DNA of 14,297 nucleotides from assembly GCA_028290305.1 (NCBI GenBank), contig JAQGKC010000437.1:1-14297 (forward strand), read 5' to 3'. The translations under genes and the position numbers were made by a program. Each line of letters opens with the position of its first letter. Positions within the stretch are counted from its first letter, which is position 1. Source of the stretch: Bradyrhizobium sp. (GTDB lineage Bacteria; Pseudomonadota; Alphaproteobacteria; Rhizobiales; Xanthobacteraceae). Below, piece after piece: positions 6,995-14,297 of the stretch. The notes beneath the pieces were generated by a model. The model did not search any database, had not been told where the DNA came from, and worked only from the letters and a program-made list of their open reading frames with translations.

Positions 6995-7825
6995 TTAAGC
7001 ACTACGGGTTCCGTCCGTGGCAGTGCGGATCAACGAGCAGATTCCAGTCATGCGCGAAATCGGATGATCGACAAAGCGACGGCAGGAGGCAAGTGCCTGC
7101 TGGAGCGAGTCTGGAGCAGTGGATGGCCTGAGGTGTTGACCGAGCCCGCTGCCGTGCGACCGCGCCAGGTCGCGAATTGAACGGGTCAATGTGTGCAGTT
7201 GGCCATTGGTCTCCAAGGGCACGAGCATCGTTCGCACCAGAGACAGGTATGTCGGCCAATAGCCGAGGTGCCGATACATGCTTGCGATCAATGATTTGTC
7301 CGTATCTTCGCCGAAGCCGTTAAGTTCTTCGATCAGACGCACCACTTCAGGCTTCAGTGATTGCATCGGTGGCAATTCTGGCAATTGTTTTCCAAGCGGT
7401 CGCGGTGAACCGTCCAAGGGACTAACCGTGTCCTGCTGAGTTGGTTCAAAATGCATGACCAGCGCGGAAAGCGCGACAAGAGCAAGGGCGTTGGTATAGT
7501 GGTAACTGTCCAGGATATCCCTGATCCTCGCTACATCGTCGTTGCTCAAGCCGGCAGCAGCGAGGGTGTCGCGGGAAAAGGGCGGCACCACGGGAAGGTC
7601 GATCGCGCGTCGTACGGCCTCAGCATAGCCAGGGGCCGGCCCTTGATAAAGCGGCTTTGCGGTAATCCACGTCCATTCGAGAGCGCCCGGTATCGTCGCG
7701 AGGTTGCGCCAGATCAGATTGACGATGCTTGTCCCGAGCACTTGGCGAATGTCGGCATAGATTTCAGCGACCTTGCCTGTCGCATCCGATTCGAGAATCG
7801 ACGGCACGCTTTCTTTTCCTTGCAT
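6995..7825 (-). CDS. DehI-family 2-haloacid dehalogenase
   Basis: The 276-residue protein resembles the DehI (group I) haloacid dehalogenases, which hydrolyse 2-halocarboxylic acids without a covalent enzyme ester and can act on both stereoisomers. Supporting features are the opening GKVAEIYADIRQVLG followed by VNLIWRNLATIPGALEW (about residues 35-51), and an internal second copy of the same pattern, YRHLGYWPTYLSLV (about 184-197). An internal duplication of this kind is typical of DehI. YTNALALVALSAL near residue 112 could hold the conserved active-site asparagine; I could not place the catalytic aspartate with confidence, so activity is not proven. ATG 7825 is preceded by GAGAGGA. The gene follows a tetR gene by 85 bases on the same strand and is probably its target. 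Many DehI homologues in rhizobia have no tested substrate. Confidence 0.8.
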   Translation of the reverse strand: MQGKESVPSILESDATGKVAEIYADIRQVLGTSIVNLIWRNLATIPGALEWTWITAKPLYQGPAPGYAEAVRRAIDLPVVPPFSRDTLAAAGLSNDDVARIRDILDSYHYTNALALVALSALVMHFEPTQQDTVSPLDGSPRPLGKQLPELPPMQSLKPEVVRLIEELNGFGEDTDKSLIASMYRHLGYWPTYLSLVRTMLVPLETNGQLHTLTRSIRDLARSHGSGLGQHLRPSTAPDSLQQALASCRRFVDHPISRMTGICSLIRTATDGTRSA

Positions 7826-7868
7826 CGAGTCCTCTCAAGCTCATTTTGGCGGCGGCCACCTTCTTTAC

Positions 7869-7880
7869 TCCATCGATGGA
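7869..7880. promoter_or_regulatory. 12-bp perfect palindrome upstream of dehI
   Basis: TCCATCGATGGA is a perfect 12-bp palindrome about 45 bases ahead of the dehI start, in the 85-base gap after tetR. Its ATGGA half recurs at 7889-7893, 13 bases further along. It could be an operator for the neighbouring TetR regulator or another factor. A 12-base palindrome also occurs by chance fairly often, so this is tentative. Confidence 0.35.
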
Positions 7881-7910
7881 TCACCGATATGGACAGGCAA
7901 TAGCTCTCTC

Positions 7911-8543
7911 TTAACTACCAGCCGGCCCTTTTCTCTTGCGAGGACGTTTCGTTGGAATGGCATGATCAAGCAATGCAAACACCGGCCTCACCAGACCCTC
8001 CAGAAGCTTGCGGTCAGGTCGAACACGCGCAAGCACCCGGATGCCAAGTAGAACATTCAGAAGGAGTCTTGCGAGGTCCTCCGCCGATTGTGCTTTCGGA
8101 ATGGTCCCGTCTCGCTGGCCCGAGGCGACGCATCGAAGAAAAAACGATTCCACCTCGCCTAGGAACGTGGCCACGATCTGCCGGAGTTCTCCGTCATGCG
8201 GCGCGCTTTCGAGCGCAGAGTTGACCAGCAAGCAACCCCGCCGCTGCCTGTCATTCAGGGATCGTTTGATGATTTCCTGTAGAAACGCGACGATCGCGTC
8301 CCGCGGGGGAAGGCTGTGCTCGAGGCGGTGTGTGCGCTCGCGGAAGGTCTGGTCGAGATAGCGATTGAGCGAGCGCTCGTAGAGAGTTCGCTTATCTCCG
8401 AACGTATTATACAAGCTAGCCCCGGCGATGCCCATCTCGTCGGCCAAGTCGCGCACGGAAGTTGCCTCATAACCGCGAAGCCAGAATTGCTGGATCGCCG
8501 CGTCCAGCACGGCTGCCTCATCAAACTCTCGCGGCCTGGCCAT
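7911..8543 (-). CDS. TetR/AcrR-family transcriptional regulator next to dehI
   Basis: Starting at ATG 8543 the 210-residue protein begins MARPREFDEAAVLDAAI, the usual opening of this TetR group. It has a helix-turn-helix at about residues 10-55 (MGIAGASLYNTFGDKRTLY) and an effector domain with RRGCLLVNSALES around residue 104. The tail is strongly basic (KRPRKRKG). A GTG at 8570 would add nine residues, but the conserved start is the ATG. It is not close in sequence to the other TetR protein at 5922-6512, although both carry the GCL cysteine. Downstream on the same strand is dehI, and divergently placed is the GST-SDR-GST operon. It may control either or both, and I see no convincing symmetrical operator in the divergent gap. 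Confidence 0.9.
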   Translation of the reverse strand: MARPREFDEAAVLDAAIQQFWLRGYEATSVRDLADEMGIAGASLYNTFGDKRTLYERSLNRYLDQTFRERTHRLEHSLPPRDAIVAFLQEIIKRSLNDRQRRGCLLVNSALESAPHDGELRQIVATFLGEVESFFLRCVASGQRDGTIPKAQSAEDLARLLLNVLLGIRVLARVRPDRKLLEGLVRPVFALLDHAIPTKRPRKRKGPAGS

Positions 8544-8795
8544 AATGTCTAATTCCCTTCCATTCACCACGTCGGCTTACCGGGAATAGCAATACCACCT
8601 GATGCGGCCGCTTCAAAAGTTCCGATGCCAGTCTGCAGCGTAGCCGAGTTTCCGATCACAAAAGCGTGCTGTTGCCAGAAATTTCCTCTGATGCAATATA
8701 GAGCGATTGATCTAAAACGCAAAGGGCAGGATCGTCCGATCTTGCTTATGACGCCTTCGCGAAAAACCTCGCTGAGGGCGACGGGAGAAAAGCGC
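8544..8795. promoter_or_regulatory. Divergent control region between tetR and the GST-SDR-GST operon
   Basis: These 252 bases separate two divergent transcription units and should hold both promoters. GATCG (8730-8734) and CGATC (8737-8741) form a short inverted repeat about 55 bases before the GST start, and there is an A+T-richer stretch around 8694-8720. No strong -35/-10 pair or clear TetR box is evident. An open frame crosses it on the minus strand, but nothing in it is recognisable. Confidence 0.4.
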
Positions 8796-9503
8796 ATGAT
8801 ACGGTTCTACTTCCATCCAACACCCAATCCCGCAAAAGTAGCCCTGATGCTCGAAGAGACCGGCTTGGGCTACCAGCTGGTCCCGATCGACACCAGCAAG
8901 GGCGAACAGCATACGCCGGCATTTCGCGCCATCAATCCGAACGGCAAAGTCCCCGCCATCGTCGACACCGAGGGACCGGGCGGCAAGGAAGTGCGGGTAT
9001 TCGATTCCAGCGCAATCCTGCTTTATCTCGGCGAGAAGACGGGACGCCTGATCGGCTCACCGTCCGACAGGACGGAATTGTTGTCGTGGCTGTTTTTCAT
9101 CGCAACCGGCATCGGGCCGTTTTCTGGACAGGCCGTTCATTTCCAGCATGCAGCGCCGGAAAAGCTCGGCTATGCGGTGAACCGCTATCGCCGTGAAATC
9201 GAGCGTCATTATGAGGTACTCGACAAGCATCTCAAAGGACGAGAGTTTATCGTCGGGAAGGAGTATTCGATCGCCGACATTTCGGCGTGGGGCTGGCTCG
9301 ATCGGGCACCGCGCGTGTTACCTGGCGACACAGATCCGATGAGGGCGTTTCCGAACCTTGAGCGCTGGTTCCGCGCGATCGATTCGCGGCCGGCAGCGGC
9401 GAAAACTCGCGCGGTCGGAAAGGACCATGCGTTCAAGAAGGAGGTAGACGAAGAGACCCGGCGTGCGCTGTTCCCGTCGAATTACCCGAAGGTCGCGAGC
9501 TGA
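8796..9503 (+). CDS. Nu-class glutathione S-transferase (YfcG/YghU-like)
   Basis: ATG 8796, with GGGAGA upstream, gives a 235-residue protein starting MIRFYFHPTPNPAKVALML. T9 and N11 sit at the same positions as in E. coli YfcG, whose glutathione site uses them in place of the classical Tyr or Ser. INPNGKVPAIVD (46-57) supplies the cis-proline loop, D70-S71-S72 binds the glutathione gamma-glutamyl group, and the C-terminal helical domain has FFIATGIGP, YSIADIS and RWFRAIDSRPA. YfcG-type enzymes bind two glutathiones and work mainly as disulfide-bond reductases. It is the first gene of a three-gene operon with a dehydrogenase and a second GST, suggesting handling of electrophilic or oxidised small molecules. 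A longer frame from 8625 exists but has no ribosome-binding site. Confidence 0.92.
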   Translation: MIRFYFHPTPNPAKVALMLEETGLGYQLVPIDTSKGEQHTPAFRAINPNGKVPAIVDTEGPGGKEVRVFDSSAILLYLGEKTGRLIGSPSDRTELLSWLFFIATGIGPFSGQAVHFQHAAPEKLGYAVNRYRREIERHYEVLDKHLKGREFIVGKEYSIADISAWGWLDRAPRVLPGDTDPMRAFPNLERWFRAIDSRPAAAKTRAVGKDHAFKKEVDEETRRALFPSNYPKVAS

Positions 9504-9550
9504 TCGATTCCGGTCTCAAGAAATATTCACAGCACCAAGCGAGTTCAACG

Positions 9551-10357
9551 ATGAAACTTCAGGGAAAACGGGCCCTCATCACGGGAGGCTCCAGCGGAAT
9601 CGGTTTTGCGATTGCGGAAGGCATGTCGGCCAAAGGCGCGCACATTGTCATCACCGGCCGGCGGCCGGACATTCTGGGCAAAGCGTCGGAAAAGCTTCGC
9701 GCAAGCGGCGGGCAGGTTGACTTTGTCGCCGCGGACGTCAGCACGGAAAAGGGCCGGGAAACGACGCTCAAATTTGCCCTCGAGAAGCTCGGCGGTCTCG
9801 ACATTCTGGTCAACAATGCGGGCGGTGTCAGGGCCGGCCGCCTGGAGGATACAACCGAAGCCGAGATCCGAACCATGATCGAGGTCGACCTGGTGGCACC
9901 GATCCTGCTCACTCGCGCGGCGTTGCCGAATTTGCGGGCAAACACCGATGGTCTCGTCGTCAACATCACATCAGGTATCGCGCTCGTTGCCGCGCCATTC
10001 TACGCGACCTATGCCGGGGTCAAGGGTGGCCTTGCGAAGTTCGGCGAATCGCTCCGCCGCGAACTCAAAGGCGAGGGTGTGCACGTTATGACAGTCTACC
10101 CGGGAGCGACGGATACCCCCATGATGAGCTCGTCAAAGGCCGGCCCTGAGCTGGGTTTCACCCGTGAACCGGCCGCTGCGGTTGCCGATGCGGTTATCGC
10201 AGGCATCGAGGAAGACGCCTTTGAAGTCATTCGCGGCGGCGAAGCGCGCGCCAAGATGATCGTCTTGAATCGGGAGGATCCAGCAGCGCTCGACAAACGT
10301 TTCCTTGATCTCAAGCCTGCACTCCGCGAGGCGGTGCGCGATCATTCGGCGCTGTGA
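9551..10357 (+). CDS. Short-chain dehydrogenase/reductase (SDR family)
   Basis: This 268-residue classical SDR has the Rossmann motif TGGSSGIG at 11-18, GRR at 36-38 (the arginines suggest NADP(H) preference), NNAG at 88-91 and the catalytic S141, Y154 and K158 (YAGVK). The N of the catalytic tetrad is replaced by D113 in EVDLVAP, as in some family members. PGATDTPM follows, typical of the substrate loop. It oxidises or reduces an alcohol/carbonyl substrate that cannot be read from sequence. It lies 47 bases after the first GST, and its TGA is immediately followed by the ATG of the second GST, so the three are co-expressed. If the cluster degrades haloacids it could act on a hydroxyacid product, but that is speculation. 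Confidence 0.93.
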   Translation: MKLQGKRALITGGSSGIGFAIAEGMSAKGAHIVITGRRPDILGKASEKLRASGGQVDFVAADVSTEKGRETTLKFALEKLGGLDILVNNAGGVRAGRLEDTTEAEIRTMIEVDLVAPILLTRAALPNLRANTDGLVVNITSGIALVAAPFYATYAGVKGGLAKFGESLRRELKGEGVHVMTVYPGATDTPMMSSSKAGPELGFTREPAAAVADAVIAGIEEDAFEVIRGGEARAKMIVLNREDPAALDKRFLDLKPALREAVRDHSAL

Positions 10358-10978
10358 ATGCTCAGGATTTGGGGACGAGCTAACTCGATCAACGTTCAAA
10401 AGGTGCTCTGGTGTTGCCACGAGCTCAGCCTGGATTATGAACGGATCGATGCCGGAATTGACTTCGGGGTGACCGACACTCCCGAGTATGTCGCCAAGAA
10501 TCCGAACCGCCTCGTCCCCACCATTGACGATGGTGACATCCGGCTTTGGGAATCGAATGTAATCGTTCGATATCTCGCACAAAAGCACGACTTCGGCCGG
10601 CTCTGCCCGGCCGATATCGCAACGCGGTTCGACGCGGAGCGGTGGATGGATTCGCAGGCAACCATGCTCTGGCCCGCACTGCGCCCTTTGTTCATCGCCT
10701 TGATAAGGGCGCCGCCGCAGCAACGTGAAGCCGCTGTCATTTCAAAAGGCGAAAATCTTTCCCTGTCCGCTCTGCGTATACTCGATGCCAGGCTCTCCGA
10801 CCGTACCTTCCTTGCCGGTGACGCCTTTTCCATGGGCGATATTCCGGCCGCAGCGACAGTTCATCGTTGGTATGCGCTCGCCATCCACCATCCTGACCTG
10901 CCGAACGTATTGCGCTGGTATAATTTGATGAGAGCGCGGCCTCCTTTTCAGCGGATCGTCATGACGCCGCTAAGCTGA
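10358..10978 (+). CDS. Glutathione S-transferase family protein
   Basis: The 206-residue protein starts directly after the dehydrogenase stop (TGA then ATG), indicating translational coupling. The N-terminal thioredoxin-like domain reads WGRANSINVQKVLW, with S10 as the candidate glutathione-activating residue. NRLVPTIDDG gives the conserved V53-P54 and E65-S66 the gamma-glutamyl binding pair. The C-terminal helical domain (about 90-200) contains SMGDIPAAATVHRW, matching the N-capping box of GSTs. It differs from the first GST of the operon in length and active-site text, so the two are not a recent duplication. GSTs of this type conjugate glutathione to electrophiles and some dehalogenate. 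The substrate is unknown. Confidence 0.9.
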   Translation: MLRIWGRANSINVQKVLWCCHELSLDYERIDAGIDFGVTDTPEYVAKNPNRLVPTIDDGDIRLWESNVIVRYLAQKHDFGRLCPADIATRFDAERWMDSQATMLWPALRPLFIALIRAPPQQREAAVISKGENLSLSALRILDARLSDRTFLAGDAFSMGDIPAAATVHRWYALAIHHPDLPNVLRWYNLMRARPPFQRIVMTPLS

Positions 10979-11058
10979 AACCCGACCGGATTCAGCTGTC
11001 AATTGGCCTAGCGCGGTTGCCTCGCGACGCTACGATTGCGCGAAGTTGCAAGGCGGAA

Positions 11059-11820
11059 TCAAGAGATTCGGCACTCCACGTATTTGCGATCATCGACCAG
11101 AACGATTACGTGGTCACCAGGCTTTACCGGGTTCAACCCAAGCGGCGTTCCTGCCAATACGAGGTCACCCGGTTTCAATGCGGCGCCGAAGCGACCGAGA
11201 TCGCCGCGGAGCCATTCGATCGCTTCGGCAGCGCCGCCTCGCATCGCCCACAGCGCTCCGGTATCGATCGTTATGCCGTTGACTACGACGGACAAGGTGC
11301 GGGAGGCCGTCCAATCCTTGAGCATCAGAGCTGTGTGGCGGCTCGAAATCACCGCGCCGGCGTTGATCCCATTGTTAGCGACGAGTTCTGCAAGCGTCTT
11401 CCGCGGTGCTCGAAAGACGAAGTGATGCAGTTCAATGACTGGGAAAGCCGCCTCGATTCCCCCACTAGGGCCGATACGAACGGCCATCTCGCCTTCGATC
11501 GCGAGATTGGCGTACGCATCGTACTGCAGCATTTCTCCGGAATTCCTGATTTCACTGCGGAAAAGACGGGCGTGGATCGGACCGCTCATACCGAATTGCT
11601 CGACCACGCCGGACCCGATGCAGCCGACTTTGTATCCCACGACGGCGTCGCCGGCCGCGCAGCGCAGACGCGCAACTTCCATCTGAACGGCGTAGGCCTC
11701 GTCCAGCGTCAGCGAATCCCGTGCCTCGCCAAAATAGGTTCCAGGCGTGCGCCTCTGGTACTCCTGCCATTGCCGGGCAGCCAAAGTCTCGAGTACGGAA
11801 CGGGATTGTGCGTTCGCCAT
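11059..11820 (-). CDS. 2-keto-4-pentenoate hydratase / fumarylacetoacetate hydrolase-family protein
   Basis: The 253-residue product resembles MhpD-type hydratases. It has an N-terminal helical region ending LTLDEAYAVQ, then AVVGYKVGCIG, PIHARLF, the metal-binding acidic motif IEGEMA (E109 and E111), a further conserved glutamate (E130 in VIEL), ELVANNGINAGAVI, and a C-terminal LKPGDLVLAGTPLG. Such enzymes use a divalent metal to hydrate 2-hydroxypenta-2,4-dienoates in aromatic meta-cleavage pathways; relatives decarboxylate or hydrolyse similar 2-oxo acids. No other meta-cleavage gene is present here. It starts 25 bases after the HAD dehalogenase on the same strand and is probably its operon partner. 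It converges with the second GST gene over an 80-base gap that shows no strong terminator. Confidence 0.88.
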   Translation of the reverse strand: MANAQSRSVLETLAARQWQEYQRRTPGTYFGEARDSLTLDEAYAVQMEVARLRCAAGDAVVGYKVGCIGSGVVEQFGMSGPIHARLFRSEIRNSGEMLQYDAYANLAIEGEMAVRIGPSGGIEAAFPVIELHHFVFRAPRKTLAELVANNGINAGAVISSRHTALMLKDWTASRTLSVVVNGITIDTGALWAMRGGAAEAIEWLRGDLGRFGAALKPGDLVLAGTPLGLNPVKPGDHVIVLVDDRKYVECRIS

Positions 11821-11845
11821 CGCTTAGACCATTCGATCCGATCCG

Positions 11846-12601
11846 CTAACTCGGGATCGACGCCAGTATTTCGACCAGCGCGGAGAGCCCGTTGACGCGA
11901 TAGTCCGGCTCAAAACCCAGCTCATCCATCTGCATCCGGAGTGCCCTGAACATAGTCAGCGGTGCGACGAGATCGCTTTTCCGGCAGGCCTCGGCCATGG
12001 CTACGGGCGTCACCCGCTCGATCCAGGCTACCTTTAGTCCGAAGGCCTTGGCGCCGCAGGCGTCGAACGGGTTTGAAGACACGAACAGCACGTGGGCAGG
12101 CGCGACGCCGAGATTCGATTCGATCAGCGTGTAGGCATCCGGGGCCGGCTTGAAGATTTTTTTGGAATCGACGCTGATCGTGGCATCCAGGATGCGGTCC
12201 AGCCCCGTATTGCCAACAAGCGAATTGAGCATATCGGTGCTGCCGTTCGACAGTATCGCGAGCTTGCGGCCCTTCATCGCGGCGAGCGTTGCCATCGCAT
12301 CGGAATAAAGATCGAGATGAACGTATTTTCCCATAATGCGTTCGAACGCCCCAGGGTCGTTCTTCAGCCCAAGGCATCGCAACGTATAGGCTAACGACTC
12401 ACGTGTGATGATCGAGAAGTCCTCATAGCGCTGCATCAGTGATCGCAGCCAGGTGTATTCCAACTGCTTCAGGCGCCAGATCTGGGTGATTATCTCGCCA
12501 TATCCGGGGAAGGCTTCATCAGTGATCGCGGCTACCGATTGGACATCGTAGAGAGTACCATAGGCATCGAAAACAACAGCTTTGATCGTCACAGAGCGCA
12601 C
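11846..12601 (-). CDS. HAD-type (group II) L-2-haloacid dehalogenase
   Basis: The 251-residue protein carries the full active-site set known for L-2-haloacid dehalogenases: nucleophile D12 and T16 in FDAYGTLYD, R43 in IWRLKQLEYTWLR, S118 in LSNGS, K151, Y157, S175, N177 and D180 in SSNPFDACGAKAFGL. These enzymes replace the halogen of an L-2-haloacid with hydroxyl through an aspartyl ester, giving a D-2-hydroxyacid (glycolate from chloroacetate). The start is probably GTG: 12601, or 12592, which gives the family-like TIKAVVFDAYG. The only nearby ATG (12605) is out of frame. It sits between the actP symporter and the hydratase on one strand. Activity is well supported by residues, but the natural substrate in this host is unknown. 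Confidence 0.92.
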   Translation of the reverse strand: MRSVTIKAVVFDAYGTLYDVQSVAAITDEAFPGYGEIITQIWRLKQLEYTWLRSLMQRYEDFSIITRESLAYTLRCLGLKNDPGAFERIMGKYVHLDLYSDAMATLAAMKGRKLAILSNGSTDMLNSLVGNTGLDRILDATISVDSKKIFKPAPDAYTLIESNLGVAPAHVLFVSSNPFDACGAKAFGLKVAWIERVTPVAMAEACRKSDLVAPLTMFRALRMQMDELGFEPDYRVNGLSALVEILASIPS

Positions 12602-12631
12602 TCATTATCTCACAGGTTGTAGGGTAAACCG

Positions 12632-12656
12632 ATCAGCCGCGGTGAACCGCGCTGAT
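12632..12656 (-). terminator. Hairpin between actP and the dehalogenase gene
   Basis: ATCAGC (12632-12637) pairs with GCTGAT (12651-12656), and GCGGT with ACCGC inside it. The result is an 11-bp stem with one bulged C (12638) and a tight loop. It lies 26 bases past the actP stop. On the minus strand it is followed by CGGTTTACCC rather than a clean T-run, so it is at best a weak intrinsic terminator, or an RNA-stability or attenuation hairpin separating actP from the downstream dehalogenase. Confidence 0.5.
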
Positions 12657-12681
12657 TTCATTCAGCAACCGCAACTGCCCA

Positions 12682-14205
<1,524 letters not shown>

Positions 14206-14297
14206 CTCAGGTTCCCCGCCGGGAGAGTTCCGTCGCAGCCCTCGCCGCGAGTGGATCGAACTTGCCGGCAGCGATCCGCCCGTAGACGATCGCGAGC

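Noticed and set aside
8564..8797. Minus-strand 77-codon open frame between tetR and the GST operon
   Set aside because: The predicted protein is not recognisable, there is no ribosome-binding site, and the region is needed for divergent promoters.
14207..14297. A second, truncated DUF485 gene after actP
   Set aside because: It is identical to 37-127 and is part of the terminal overlap, not a separate gene copy.

Overview
The window is a G+C-rich bacterial segment. Its gene content (DUF485/ActP symporter pair, DUF1223 protein, DehI family, several GSTs, TetR regulators of rhizobial type) points to an alphaproteobacterium, most likely Bradyrhizobium or a close relative; this is a family-level impression, not a computed assignment. 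The first 127 bases are repeated exactly as the last 127 (1-127 = 14171-14297), and an operon (DUF485 - actP) reads correctly across the joined ends. The record therefore looks like a circular contig with a 14,170-bp unit, opened at an arbitrary point with an assembler-sized overlap. No replication, partition, mobilisation, integrase or transposase gene is visible anywhere in that unit. An excised circle or a tandemly repeated chromosomal segment therefore fits better than an ordinary plasmid.

Layout: (1) 37-580, DUF485 on the minus strand, diverging from a LysR regulator that is cut off after its DNA-binding domain. (2) 870-2552, a decayed block on the plus strand: thioredoxin (frameshift), ccdA (four frameshifts) and a DUF302 protein (stop at codon 5). 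(3) 2628-5574, minus strand: an intact DsbD/ScsB-type thiol-disulfide interchange protein and a DUF1223 secreted thioredoxin-like protein. (4) 5888-6935, plus strand: a TetR regulator with an operator inside its own promoter, then a small membrane protein. (5) 6995-8543, minus strand: a second TetR regulator followed by a DehI-type 2-haloacid dehalogenase. (6) 8796-10978, plus strand: a Nu-class (YfcG-like) GST, a short-chain dehydrogenase and a second GST in one operon. (7) 11059-14205, minus strand: an ActP-type cation/monocarboxylate symporter, a hairpin, a HAD-type L-2-haloacid dehalogenase and a 2-keto-4-pentenoate hydratase/FAH-family enzyme.

Two themes emerge. One is periplasmic disulfide chemistry: an intact DsbD fusion beside a decayed two-gene equivalent (thioredoxin + CcdA). 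The other is a possible uptake and dehalogenation set for short halogenated carboxylic acids, combining two unrelated dehalogenase families, a short-chain carboxylate symporter, GSTs and a dehydrogenase. The substrate assignment is inference. The place where the LysR gene is cut and joined to the thioredoxin gene (about 868-906) is the best candidate for the real recombination joint of the circle or duplication.
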